A stretch of 64,000 bases of DNA from Saccharothrix sp. S26. GTDB taxonomy: Bacteria; Actinomycetota; Actinomycetes; Mycobacteriales; Pseudonocardiaceae. Location of the stretch: positions 248,001 through 312,000 of the forward strand of contig NZ_JAJUWT010000001.1 in NCBI RefSeq assembly GCF_021390395.1. Reading direction: 5' to 3'. The notes under the pieces are model-generated. The model was not told the DNA's origin and did no database searches. It saw nothing but the letters and a program-made list of their open reading frames with translations. Position numbers and translations under genes: made by a program. Positions 7,645-18,582 of this stretch are shown in pieces (the first letter of the stretch is position 1; the number at the start of each line of letters is the position of its first letter).

Positions 7645-8891
7645 TGGGCGGCCCTCGCGTTCAGGTCGCGGAATGCGGTGTAGTTGGCGATCACCTCGAC
7701 CGGCCCCGGCGGCATGGCGTCGATCGCCAGCAGCGGGTCCGGCACGATCGTGTGCTCCACCTCGGCGTAGGTCAGCCGCACGGCCAGGTCCGTCGCCCGC
7801 TCGCCGGACGCGATCACCTGGCGCCCGCGCAACCGCTCGAACGGCACGTCCCACAGCCACGACAGGTCACGCCCGTCGGCCTCGTGCGCGTTGATCACGA
7901 GCACCGCGGGGTGGTCCGCCTCGCGCACCACGGTCAGCGTCTCGCTCCACCCGGCCGGGTTCTTCGACAGCAGCAGCCGCGCCCGGTGCCCGGACCGCTG
8001 GATCGTCCGGTACCGACCGGCCACGTTGGACACCGCGCGCAACCGCTGCACGGCCTCCTCCACCGGCACGCCCAGGGCGACCGCCGCTGCCGTCGCCATC
8101 ACGGCGTTGGCCTGGTTGAACTTGCCGGGCAGCCGCAGCGACAGCTCCACCTTCACGCCGTTGGGCGTCACCAGGTAGCCGTCGCCGGTCACCCACTGCG
8201 GCCGCGGCCGGGCCAGGTCGCACCCGGTGCAGTGCCAGTGCTCGCCCTCCCAGCGGATCGGGTCGCCGCAGCGCGGGCACGAGGCGGCGTCGTTGTGCCA
8301 GCCCGTCCCGGTGGCCACCCACACCACGTTCGCCGAGTCACGGGCCGCCGACGTGACCATGATGTCGTCGCAGTTGGCCACGACGACCCCGGTCACCGAC
8401 GCCAGCGCCGTGCGCAGCGACTTCTCGATGGTGCGCACCTCGCCGACCCGGTCGAGCTGGTCGCGGCTGAGGTTGAGCAGCACGGCCACCGCCGGTGACG
8501 CGGCCCGCACGACCTCGGGGAAGTACCCCTCGTCGACCTCCAGCACCGCGTACGGCGCGTCGGGCTGCTTGGACAGCGCGGTCACGTGCCCGTCGGGCAT
8601 GTTCGCGCCACCGTGGTTGGTGGCGACCTCGCCCAGGGCCGACACGGCCCGGCTGAGCATCATCGTGCTGGTGGTCTTGCCGTTGGTGCCGGTCACCAGC
8701 GCGACCGAGCGGCCGGACGTCAAGTGCGCCAGCGCCTGCGGGTCGAGCTTCAGCGCGACCCGGCCGCCGATCATGCCGCCCGCGCCCAGGCCCATCTTCT
8801 GCGACAGCTTGGAACTCATGTTGCCCAGTCGCACGGCCGCCGCGGTCCGCAGCGGCAGGCGGGCTGGGTCTGCACCTGGTGTGTTCGGCAA
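7641..8891 (-). CDS. murT: Lipid II isoglutaminyl synthase, Mur-ligase subunit MurT
   Basis: A Mur ligase-like ATPase with P-loop TGTNGKTT at residues 67-74, a four-Cys zinc ribbon (Cys205, 208, 221, 224; SCPRCGD and HCTGC) characteristic of MurT, and a C-terminal DUF1727 domain. It activates the D-Glu carboxylate of lipid II with ATP for amidation with GatD-derived ammonia. The start is uncertain: ATG 8819 would give 392 residues but cut the usual N-terminal arm before GGMIGGRVALKL, so TTG 8891 (416 residues, GGGAAG upstream) is preferred. The upstream gene is an XRE regulator ending 41 bp away on the same strand. Confidence 0.9.
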   Translation of the reverse strand: MPNTPGADPARLPLRTAAAVRLGNMSSKLSQKMGLGAGGMIGGRVALKLDPQALAHLTSGRSVALVTGTNGKTTSTMMLSRAVSALGEVATNHGGANMPDGHVTALSKQPDAPYAVLEVDEGYFPEVVRAASPAVAVLLNLSRDQLDRVGEVRTIEKSLRTALASVTGVVVANCDDIMVTSAARDSANVVWVATGTGWHNDAASCPRCGDPIRWEGEHWHCTGCDLARPRPQWVTGDGYLVTPNGVKVELSLRLPGKFNQANAVMATAAAVALGVPVEEAVQRLRAVSNVAGRYRTIQRSGHRARLLLSKNPAGWSETLTVVREADHPAVLVINAHEADGRDLSWLWDVPFERLRGRQVIASGERATDLAVRLTYAEVEHTIVPDPLLAIDAMPPGPVEVIANYTAFRDLNARAAQ

Positions 8892-8932
8892 CCGACTTCC
8901 CGGATCTGTCAGGGGAGGGAGATCCCCCGATG

Positions 8933-9415
8933 CTACCGGGGCCCTTGGTGGTCCAGCTCCCGCAGGGTCCGGATCAGGTCGACCGTGCTGAGCTGGCACA
9001 ACTGGGCCATGTACTCCAGCGCGGGCAGGTCGAGGTGCACCTCGGGCGGCTGGCCCGGCACCAGGTGCGCGAGCCTGCCCTGCGCCCAGCGGCGCAGCGG
9101 CATCAGTTGCGGTCGCGTGTCGGCGACGACCGTGGCGAGGTCGACCGAGAGGTGCCCGGCCGGCGTGTCTCCGAACACGCGTTCGTGCACCCGCGCGAGA
9201 ACCTGGTGCGCGGGCACGCCCAGCGCGACGCAGATCTCCACCAACCGGACCACCGAGCACTGGCGGGTGCCCAGTTCGTACGTGGCCAGCGTTTGCAGCG
9301 AGATGTCGCTCTGCAGCCGGCGGTTGAGCTCCTTGCGGGTCCATCCGCGCTGCTTGCGAAGGCTGCGGAGCTCATCACCGAGCACGCGCTGGTACGCCGC
9401 TGTGTCGATCTGCAC
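8933..9415 (-). CDS. XRE-family helix-turn-helix regulator
   Basis: A 160-residue protein from GTG 9415, with GGAGGA 7 nt upstream (an in-frame ATG at 9478 lacks one). The HTH_3 domain covers about residues 9-65 (LRSLRKQRGWTRKELNRRL and LQTLATYELGTRQCS). The C-terminal half has no recognised domain. It is upstream of murT-gatD on the same strand, so it may be in, or control, the lipid II amidation operon. A perfect 12-bp palindrome (GCCCGATCGGGC, 9508-9519) lies upstream and could be its own operator. Confidence 0.75.
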   Translation of the reverse strand: MQIDTAAYQRVLGDELRSLRKQRGWTRKELNRRLQSDISLQTLATYELGTRQCSVVRLVEICVALGVPAHQVLARVHERVFGDTPAGHLSVDLATVVADTRPQLMPLRRWAQGRLAHLVPGQPPEVHLDLPALEYMAQLCQLSTVDLIRTLRELDHQGPR

Positions 9416-9546
9416 CGTCGATCCTCCAGTCCGCCGGGGCCCCGACAGACCCCACGCAGATGGAAAGCGCGACAGCACGATCGCTTACGCGAGTTGTCCG
9501 ATTTACCGCCCGATCGGGCTAACGGAGTAGTACTGAAAGTAGCGTT

Positions 9547-10218
9547 TCAACGCCTCAACACGCTGGTGACGCCGCTCTCCCCCGGTCCGAGGAACCGGGG
9601 GTCGGGCTTGGCCACGAGCCCGTCCCACATCGCCTTGCCGGCCGCGAACACCTCGCGGAAGTGGCCGTAGGCGGTCGTCGTCGCCCACTCGGACGTGTCG
9701 TGGCCCACGCCGAACGCCTCGATGCCCGCCGAACGGCACAGCGCCACCGCGCGGGGCAGGTGGAACCGCTGGGTCACCACGGTCGCCCGCTCGACGCCGA
9801 AGATCCGCTTCGCCCGCGTGCACGAGTCCCACGTGTCCAGGCCCGCGTAGTCGGCCACCACGACCTCCGCGGGCACGCCGTGCTCGATGAGGTAAGCGCG
9901 CATCGCGCTGGGCTCGTCGTACTCGACGGTGCTGTTGTCACCGCTGACCAGCAGCACGTGCACCTTGCCGCGCCGGTACAGGTCCGCGGCCACGTCCAGC
10001 CGGCCCGCCAGGAACGGCGTCGGCGTGCCCGCCCTGGTCAGGCCCGCGCCGAGGACCAGCGCCACGGGCGCGTCCGGCACGTCGGCCGCCTCGTGCCGGT
10101 AGGCGGCGCTGCTGGTCTGCACCCACACCCACGGCGTGGCCGCGACCACGGCCAGCAGGCCGAGCGCGACCAGCACCCGCTTCCAGCGGATCCGCCGGAC
10201 GAAGCTCCCCACCGCCAC
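9547..10218 (-). CDS. SanA/YdcF-like DUF218 envelope protein
   Basis: A 223-residue protein with one N-terminal transmembrane anchor (VLVALGLLAVVAATPWVWV, about residues 14-32) and a DUF218 domain outside the membrane. The motifs ALVLGAG, LLVSGDNST, EPSAMRAYL and VVTQRFHLPRAV match the SanA/vancomycin high-temperature exclusion group, whose members affect envelope permeability; the chemistry is not established. It starts 15 bp after the LCP gene on the same strand, so the two are probably co-transcribed, which supports a cell-wall role. Confidence 0.85.
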   Translation of the reverse strand: MAVGSFVRRIRWKRVLVALGLLAVVAATPWVWVQTSSAAYRHEAADVPDAPVALVLGAGLTRAGTPTPFLAGRLDVAADLYRRGKVHVLLVSGDNSTVEYDEPSAMRAYLIEHGVPAEVVVADYAGLDTWDSCTRAKRIFGVERATVVTQRFHLPRAVALCRSAGIEAFGVGHDTSEWATTTAYGHFREVFAAGKAMWDGLVAKPDPRFLGPGESGVTSVLRR

Positions 10219-10233
10219 CCCCCGAGTCGACGA

Positions 10234-12177
10234 TCAGTTGACGCAGCGCACCCCGTCCGCCGTGATGGGCGGCTCGGTCGTGGTCGTGTCCGACGGCGGC
10301 TGCCGACGCGCGCCGTCCAGGCCGACCAGCGGCTTGCCGGCCAGGGTCTGGGTGCCGGGCCCGTCGTAGTCCGCGCCCACGAACACGCGGACGTGACCGG
10401 CCGGGATGTTGGCGTCCTCCTCCAGCTCCAGCCCGCCCAGCGCGTCCGAGACGGCCTCCGCGCCCGCCTCGCCGCCCACGCCGTAGCGGACCACCGAGGT
10501 GTCCATGGGTGCGGCGTTGTCCGCGCCGCCGTCGACGAACCGCTCGGCCACGAGCGCTTGCAGCACCCGGCCGGCCAGGCCCGGCGAGCCGGAGGCGTTG
10601 CGGACCTCGACGGTCACCGAGGCGTTGTCGACGGCGGGGGCGCTGGTGCCGGTCGAGGTCGGGTCGGTGCCGAGGGTCTTGAAGAACCTCTTCACCTCGC
10701 GCTCGTTGATCTCGATCGCGGTGCCGTCCTCGGGCGTCTCCAGCTCCGGGTTGCCGGTCGGGATGGTCTCGAACTTGAGGTTGCCGCCGGTCAGGTCCTT
10801 CATCTGGGTGGCGAACCGCAGCACGTCCCAGTCCTTGTCGAGCACGATCGACTTGGTCAGGGCGTTGATCAGGGCGCTGAGCTTGCCGGGGTCCGACAGC
10901 GTGCCCGCAGACAGGATCTGCTTGGCCAGGCCCGCCATGAACACCTGCTGGCGCACGATGCGGTCGAGGTCGCCGCGCAGCAGCCCGTACCGCTGCCGGA
11001 CGAACGCCAGCGCCTCGCGGCCCTGGATCTTCTGCGGGCCGGCGGCGAAGTTCGCGCCGGACATGTCGTCGCGGGTGGCCTGGTTCAGGCACACGTCCAC
11101 GCCGCCGACGGCCTTGGTGATCTCGTAGAACCCGACCAGGTTGATCTCGGCGTAGTGGTCGATGGTGACGCCGGTCAGGTCCTCGATGGTGGTGATGAGG
11201 TTCTTCGCGGCGCCCTGGCGGGACTGGACCTCCAGCTGCGCCGGGTCCGTGACGCCGTCGCGCTCCAGCTTGGCGCGGGCCTCGTTCTTGCCGTAGCCGT
11301 AGGCTGAGTTGATCTTGTGTCGGCCGTAGCCGCCGGCGATCTGCACGTAGGAGTCGCGCGGGAACGACACCGCGACGGCCTTGCCGCCGTCGTTGGGCAC
11401 GTGCATCAGGATCAGCGTGTCGGTGTTCAGGCCGCCGTCGTTCTCGTTGCCCGCGTGCAGCTCGTTGAGGATCTCCTGGGGCAGCGGGTTGCCCTTGGAG
11501 TCGGTGCGGCTGTCCATGCCGACCATGAGGATGTCGACCGAGCCGTCCGCGGGCTTCTCGCCGCCGCCCGCGTCGCTGATCACGTCGGTGGTGGAGATCT
11601 CGCTGAGCAGCGTGCTGAGGTTCGCCCACGCGTAGCCGGTGCCCACCAGCACGGCCGCGGAGAACAGCGCGAGCAGCGACCGGCCGAACATCGCGCCGCC
11701 CGAGGTGGGGCGGTCGGGCGGGCGGCGGCGCGGCGGCCCGGTGTTCGGGCGGGGTCGTTGGCCGGTGGGACGCGGCGCGGGTGCGGTGCGCCGGGGGGCG
11801 GCACGGCGGTCGTCGGCGGCCCGGGCGCGGCCCGGCTCACCGCCCGCCCTGGCGCGTTCACCGGCGCGCGGGGCGTTCGGGCGGGGCCGCTCGCCGGACG
11901 ACGGGTCGGCCACCGGGCGCGGCGGCCGCTCACCGGGGGCGCGGCGCTCGCCGGTCGGGCGCTCGGGCACGCGGCGGTCGCCGGCGGGCCGTTCGGGCAC
12001 GCGGCGCTCGCCCGTCGGCGGGAGACCGCGCCGAGGCGGCTCGACCCGGCCCCCGGGCTCGGCGCGGCGCGGCGGCTGCGGGGCACGCGGCGGCTGACCT
12101 GCGGAAGGACTCCGAGGGGGAACGGGTCGCCTGCGGAACCCATCGGGTTCGCCTGGCCTCGGCGGCCGGTTGTCCAC
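10234..12177 (-). CDS. LytR-CpsA-Psr (LCP) family cell-wall ligase with LytR_C domain
   Basis: A 647-residue protein; GTG 12177 is preferred to ATG 12190-12192 because GGAGGA inside the latter reading stands 6 nt upstream of it. Residues 1-155 are a Pro/Arg-rich cytoplasmic tail (many RRxP and ER repeats), followed by one transmembrane helix (LLALFSAAVLVGTGYAW), the LCP catalytic domain (GMDSRTDSKGN, AVSFPRDSYVQI, KINSAYGYG, ARVRQRYG-like FVRQRYGLLRGD) and a C-terminal LytR_C domain (VTVEVRNASGSPGLAGRV). LCP proteins transfer lipid-linked glycopolymers to peptidoglycan on the outer face of the membrane. The conserved Arg and Asp residues are present. Followed by sanA-like gene. Confidence 0.9.
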   Translation of the reverse strand: MDNRPPRPGEPDGFRRRPVPPRSPSAGQPPRAPQPPRRAEPGGRVEPPRRGLPPTGERRVPERPAGDRRVPERPTGERRAPGERPPRPVADPSSGERPRPNAPRAGERARAGGEPGRARAADDRRAAPRRTAPAPRPTGQRPRPNTGPPRRRPPDRPTSGGAMFGRSLLALFSAAVLVGTGYAWANLSTLLSEISTTDVISDAGGGEKPADGSVDILMVGMDSRTDSKGNPLPQEILNELHAGNENDGGLNTDTLILMHVPNDGGKAVAVSFPRDSYVQIAGGYGRHKINSAYGYGKNEARAKLERDGVTDPAQLEVQSRQGAAKNLITTIEDLTGVTIDHYAEINLVGFYEITKAVGGVDVCLNQATRDDMSGANFAAGPQKIQGREALAFVRQRYGLLRGDLDRIVRQQVFMAGLAKQILSAGTLSDPGKLSALINALTKSIVLDKDWDVLRFATQMKDLTGGNLKFETIPTGNPELETPEDGTAIEINEREVKRFFKTLGTDPTSTGTSAPAVDNASVTVEVRNASGSPGLAGRVLQALVAERFVDGGADNAAPMDTSVVRYGVGGEAGAEAVSDALGGLELEEDANIPAGHVRVFVGADYDGPGTQTLAGKPLVGLDGARRQPPSDTTTTEPPITADGVRCVN

Positions 12178-12315
12178 TCCCACTCCTCCCATGTACCCGG
12201 GTACGTCCCACTGGACGCATGACGGGCCGCCCGGGTTGCCACCAGCGTCGCACAGCGGCTCCGCCGGACGTGGTGATACCGGGCGCAGGGCCGTCTGACC
12301 AGGACGGTTACCCGA

Positions 12316-12353
12316 TTGTGAGGTCCGCGGTGTTCCGTTCGTAGACTGCTGCC

Positions 12354-12354
<1 letters not shown>
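12316..12354 (+). promoter_or_regulatory. Probable leaderless promoter of the glycyl-tRNA synthetase gene
   Basis: TAGACT at 12342-12347 is a good -10 hexamer whose expected transcription start, 7 nt downstream, is the G of the GTG start codon at 12354. A weak -35 (TTGTGA, 12316-12321) is spaced 20 bp away. No Shine-Dalgarno sequence is present and no T-box-like leader fits in the 161-bp gap, so a leaderless mRNA is inferred. Confidence 0.5.
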
Positions 12355-15308
<2,954 letters not shown>

Positions 15309-15317
15309 GCACCCCGA

Positions 15318-15366
15318 CTACGACGATCCCCGCCCCCGGTGAGCCGGTGGGCGGGGATCGTCGTAG
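15318..15366. terminator. Bidirectional hairpin terminator
   Basis: Perfect 18-bp inverted repeat, 15318-15335 (CTACGACGATCCCCGCCC) pairing with 15349-15366, around a 13-nt loop. It lies 9 bp after the glyQS stop and 4 bp from the stop of the convergent small secreted-peptide gene, so it serves both. There is no T-tract, as is usual in this GC range. Confidence 0.85.
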
Positions 15367-15370
15367 CTGC

Positions 15371-15517
15371 CTACATGTCGCGGTTGTCGTCCAGGTTGGT
15401 GCTGGCGACGGCGACGGTGTGGTCCGGCGTGACCTGTTCGGCGGCGGCGGACCCGGCGCCCAAGGCGAGCAACGCCGCGGCGGCCGCGGCCACCAGCGCT
15501 GCGGGGATCATTCTCAC
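15371..15517 (-). CDS. Small secreted peptide (48 residues)
   Basis: GTG 15517 with GAGGAGA upstream opens a 48-residue product. Residues 1-26 form a signal peptide (IPAALVAAAAAALLALGAG, cleavage after SAAA), leaving a mature peptide of about 22 residues that is rich in Thr, Asp and Val (EQVTPDHTVAVASTNLDDNR). There are no cysteines and no known family. It converges on glyQS with a shared terminator. Real coding is supported by the ribosome-binding site and the clean signal peptide; function unknown. Confidence 0.6.
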   Translation of the reverse strand: MRMIPAALVAAAAAALLALGAGSAAAEQVTPDHTVAVASTNLDDNRDM

Positions 15518-15824
15518 GCTGCTTCTCCTCACACACCCGGCCAGGGTTCGGCACGCGACACCATCGCACAGAAATCGTCGGAACGGGAGTCCCCTTTCGC
15601 ACCTGCCAGTTCCGTGACCAATCGGGTGCGGAGCGTGATATATACCCACTGTAACGGTCCGACCAGCGGGTTCGATGTTCTCGGAAGGTCAACTGACCGA
15701 ATGGCGCGGACCATTCGGAGCTGTGCGGTTGCTACGTCTTGACGAACCGCCGCCCGGAGGGATGGAATTCCGCGACATTCCGTATTTCCGACGTCGACGA
15801 TGTGCCCGCGCAAGGGGTTGGCGA
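15518..15824. other. 307-bp divergent intergenic region
   Basis: No open reading frame looks real here. It must hold the promoters for the small peptide (minus) and the binding lipoprotein (plus). An AT-rich patch (GATATATACCCACTGTAACGG, in part) at about 15638-15657 stands out, and GGTCAACTGACC at 15687-15698 is a dyad with 5-bp arms that could be an operator. Nothing else is recognised. Confidence 0.4.
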
Positions 15825-16934
15825 ATGCTAAGGCTGGTCAGAGCCGTGTCCTGCGGTCTCCTCGTCCTGTTCGTCGGCGCGTGCGGCTCGTCGGTCGACC
15901 CGCTCGCGCCGGCCACCGGCAGCCGTGCGGCCAGGCCGGTCGTCGGCGTGATCCTGCCGGACCGCTCGTCGTCGGACCGGTGGGAGGAGCAGGACCGGCC
16001 GCTGCTGCTGCAAGCGCTCAACTTCGCGGGCATCGAGGGCCTGATCGAGAACGCGGACGGTGACGAGGCGAAGTTCGCCAGCATCGCCGACGAGATGATC
16101 TCGCGCGGGGTGAAGGTGCTGATGACGACGCCGCTGAGCCCCGAGGGCGGCGCGGCGGTCGAGCGCAAGGCCAGGGCCGCGAACATCCCGGTCATCAACT
16201 ACGACCGGATCAGCCTCGGCGGCCAGGCCGACTACTACGTCTCGTTCGACAACCTCAACGTCGGCGAGTTGCAGGCCGAGGGCCTGCTGAAGTGCCTGGG
16301 CGACAAGCCGGGCGCGCGGATCATGGAGTTGCAGGGCGCGCCGACGGACAACAACGCGACCCTGTTCTTCGACGGCCAGCGCCGCAAGCTCGGCCCCAAG
16401 TACGACACGGGCGCGTTGCGGCTGGTGGACAGCAAGGCCATCGACAAGTGGGATCCGCTGATCGGCAAGGCCGCGTTCGAGCAGATGCTGTCGGCCAACG
16501 GCGGTTCGGTGGACGGCGTGGTCGCGGCCAACGACGGGCTGGCCAGCGCGGCCATCGAGGTGCTCAAGGCCAAGGGCCTGGCCGGGCGCGTGCCGGTGAC
16601 CGGTCAGGACGCCACGGTGGAGGGCCTGCGCTCGATCCTGCGCGGCGAGCAGTGCATGACGGTCTACAAGCCGATCCGGGACGAGGCCGAGGCGGCGGCG
16701 CGGCTGGCCATCGCGGTGGCCCGCGGCGACCTCAGCGGCGCCGACGACCTGGCCACCGGCAACACCCGCGACCTGGTGGCGAAGCGGGACGTGAAGTCGG
16801 TGCTGCTGGGCGCGGACCTGATCACCCGGGAGAACGTGCGCGCGCTGGTGGCCGAGAGCGTGGTCAAGCCGGCGGAGCTGTGCGCGGGCGACATCGCCGA
16901 CGACTGCGCCGAGCTGGGCATCCTGGTCAACTAG
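15825..16934 (+). CDS. Sugar ABC transporter substrate-binding lipoprotein (XylF/RbsB type)
   Basis: A 369-residue protein from ATG 15825 (AAGGGG upstream). The lipobox LFVGAC places the lipidated Cys at about residue 19. The remainder is a periplasmic-binding-protein type 1 fold: VGVILPDRSSSDRW, DEMISRGVKVLMTTPLS, IPVINYDRI, DNLNVGELQAEGLLKCL, GVVAANDGLASAAIEVLKAKG and VPVTGQDATVEGLRSI, closest to xylose-binding proteins. It should capture a sugar at the cell surface. No ATPase or permease gene is nearby, so it is an orphan that relies on a distant transporter or acts as a sensor. Its stop overlaps the convergent HxlR stop by 4 bp. Confidence 0.9.
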   Translation: MLRLVRAVSCGLLVLFVGACGSSVDPLAPATGSRAARPVVGVILPDRSSSDRWEEQDRPLLLQALNFAGIEGLIENADGDEAKFASIADEMISRGVKVLMTTPLSPEGGAAVERKARAANIPVINYDRISLGGQADYYVSFDNLNVGELQAEGLLKCLGDKPGARIMELQGAPTDNNATLFFDGQRRKLGPKYDTGALRLVDSKAIDKWDPLIGKAAFEQMLSANGGSVDGVVAANDGLASAAIEVLKAKGLAGRVPVTGQDATVEGLRSILRGEQCMTVYKPIRDEAEAAARLAIAVARGDLSGADDLATGNTRDLVAKRDVKSVLLGADLITRENVRALVAESVVKPAELCAGDIADDCAELGILVN

Positions 16935-17386
16935 GCGGCGCTGCCGGGGCCGGGCAGCACGTCGACGTCGCCAGGGCCCATCGGCTCGCCGCACTCCGAG
17001 CAGTGCAGCTCCACGTGCGCGACCCGGCCGCACGCGTGGTGGCGGTAGAGCACCGGAGGGCCGGCCTCGCCCGCCGTCCAGCGGTCGCCCCACCGCACCA
17101 TCACCATCAGCACCTCGACCAGTTCGAGGCCCTTCGGCGTGAGCGCGTAGTCGTGGCGCGGAGGCTTGGCCGAGTACTCGCGCCGCTCCAGCACGCCCTG
17201 CTCCACCAGCCACTTCAGCCGTTCGGCGAGCACCTTGCGGGAGATGCCGAGGCTCTCCTGGAGCTGGTCGAAGCGGGAGATGCCCACGTAGACGTTGCGC
17301 AGGACCAGCGGCGACCACGGCTCGCCGACGACGTCCATGGTGCGCGCGATCGAGCAGGCCATGTCGCCGAACCGGGTTCGCTGCAC
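16931..17386 (-). CDS. HxlR-family regulator with C-terminal Cys cluster
   Basis: A 151-residue winged-helix protein. The HxlR core runs from MACSIARTMDVVGEPWSPL (Cys11 is the conserved redox-type Cys of the family) to RHDYALTPKGLELVEVL, about residues 9-98. The extra C-terminal part contains HACGR and HCSECGEPM, a possible zinc-binding site. It is divergent from the DUF899/PPOX genes, and two perfect dyads in the intergenic region look like its operators, so it probably represses that operon and itself. Confidence 0.85.
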   Translation of the reverse strand: MQRTRFGDMACSIARTMDVVGEPWSPLVLRNVYVGISRFDQLQESLGISRKVLAERLKWLVEQGVLERREYSAKPPRHDYALTPKGLELVEVLMVMVRWGDRWTAGEAGPPVLYRHHACGRVAHVELHCSECGEPMGPGDVDVLPGPGSAA

Positions 17387-17408
17387 GTCACCGAGTCTAC
17401 CGCTTGTG

Positions 17409-17458
17409 GGTTCCCTCAGGGAACCTTCTGCGCTACGGTGAGTTCCCTCAAGGAACTC
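17409..17458. promoter_or_regulatory. Paired HxlR operator
   Basis: Two related dyads: GGTTCCC-TCA-GGGAACC (17409-17425) and GAGTTCC-CTCAA-GGAACTC (17440-17458), both with perfect 7-bp arms and centres 32 bp apart, about three helical turns. They share the half-site GTTCC and lie between the divergent hxlR-like gene and the DUF899 gene; the second ends next to the DUF899 ribosome-binding site. Two dimers on one DNA face is the simplest reading. Confidence 0.8.
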
Positions 17459-17469
17459 GGAGGTGCGCC

Positions 17470-18126
17470 ATGGCTCGACCGCCCGTCGTCACGCCGCAGG
17501 AGTGGCAGACCGCTCGCGATGCCCTGCTCGTCAAGGAGAAGGAGCTCACCCACGCGCTGGACGCGCTGGCCGCCGAACGCCGCAGGCTGCCCATGGTGCG
17601 GCTGAGCACCGACCACGAGTTCACCGCGCCCGACGGCTCGGTGGTCGGCCTCACGGACCTGTTCGCCGGCCGCCGGCAGCTCGTCGCCTACCACCACATG
17701 CTCGCGCCCGGTGACGACCACCTGTGCTCCGGCTGCTGCTCGTTCACCGATAACCTCGCCGACCAGGTCCACCTCAACGCCCGCGACACCACGCTGGTCC
17801 TGATGTCACGCGCGCCGCAGCCCGAGATCGCCCCCGTGCGCGAGCGGATGGGCTGGACCGTGCCGTGGTACTCGTCCGGCCAGGCGTTCTACGACGAGCT
17901 GGGCCTGGGCGGCGGCTTCGGCCTGAGCGTGTTCCTGCGCGACGGCGACGAGGTGTTCCGCACCTACTTCACCACCGGCCGCGGCGTCGATCGGCTGCGG
18001 ATGGACTTCAACCTGCTCGACCTGACCCCGTACGGGCGCCAGGAGCAGTGGGAGGACTCCCCGGAGGGCTGGCCGCAGACCCCGACCATGGCGTGGCTGC
18101 GGCTGCGTGACGAATACGAGGTGTGA
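17470..18126 (+). CDS. DUF899 thioredoxin-fold protein
   Basis: A 218-residue protein from ATG 17470 with CGGAGGTG upstream. It matches the DUF899 family throughout: WQTARDALLVKEKELTHA, LFAGRRQLVAYHHM, the Cys cluster CSGCCSFTDNL (about residues 82-92) and WTVPWYSSGQAFYDELG. The fold is thioredoxin-like but the reaction is unknown. It is followed 6 bp later by a PPOX-type flavin/F420 oxidoreductase, and controlled by the divergent HxlR regulator, which suggests a redox- or xenobiotic-response unit. Confidence 0.9.
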   Translation: MARPPVVTPQEWQTARDALLVKEKELTHALDALAAERRRLPMVRLSTDHEFTAPDGSVVGLTDLFAGRRQLVAYHHMLAPGDDHLCSGCCSFTDNLADQVHLNARDTTLVLMSRAPQPEIAPVRERMGWTVPWYSSGQAFYDELGLGGGFGLSVFLRDGDEVFRTYFTTGRGVDRLRMDFNLLDLTPYGRQEQWEDSPEGWPQTPTMAWLRLRDEYEV

Positions 18127-18132
18127 GCCCCG

Positions 18133-18582
18133 ATGAGCCGCGTCATGACCGAAGCCGACCGTGACGAGTTCCTCGCCGGCCCGCACGTGGCCGTGCTCAG
18201 CGTGGCCGCCGCCGACGACCGCCCGCCGCTGACCGTGCCGGTGTTCTACGCCTACCGCGACGGCCGGATCACGTTCTTCACCGGCACGCGGGGCCGCACG
18301 GCCCGCAAGACCCGGCTGCTGGAACGCGCGGGCGCGTTCAGCCTGAACGTGCAGCAGCCGACCTACCCGTACAAGTACGTCACCGCCGAGTGCGTGGTCG
18401 AACGGGCGGACCGCGCGCCGTCCACCGCCGAGGTGCGGGCCGTGACCGGCCGGTACCTGCCGGAGGCCGACGCGCGAGCGTTCGCCGAGTCGGAGACCAC
18501 CGACCCGTCCGGCACGTTCGTCCTGTTCACCGGCCGCCCGGTGCGCTGGCTGACCCACGACTTCGCCGAGCCGGAAAACTAA
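18133..18582 (+). CDS. PPOX-type (pyridoxamine 5'-phosphate oxidase-like) FMN/F420-binding protein
   Basis: A 149-residue split-barrel protein: FLAGPHVAVLSVAAADDRPPLTVP as the first strands, FFTGTRGRTARKTRLLERAG as the cofactor phosphate-binding stretch, and LNVQQPTYPYKYVTAECVVE. Such proteins bind FMN or F420 and reduce small molecules. It lies 6 bp after the DUF899 gene in the same operon. Its TAA stop overlaps the stop of the convergent membrane-protein gene. Confidence 0.85.
   Translation: MSRVMTEADRDEFLAGPHVAVLSVAAADDRPPLTVPVFYAYRDGRITFFTGTRGRTARKTRLLERAGAFSLNVQQPTYPYKYVTAECVVERADRAPSTAEVRAVTGRYLPEADARAFAESETTDPSGTFVLFTGRPVRWLTHDFAEPEN

Noticed and set aside
12193..12353. T-box or other riboswitch before glyQS
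   Set aside because: Only 161 bp to the divergent LCP gene, no specifier or antiterminator structure, and the promoter appears to fire at the start codon.
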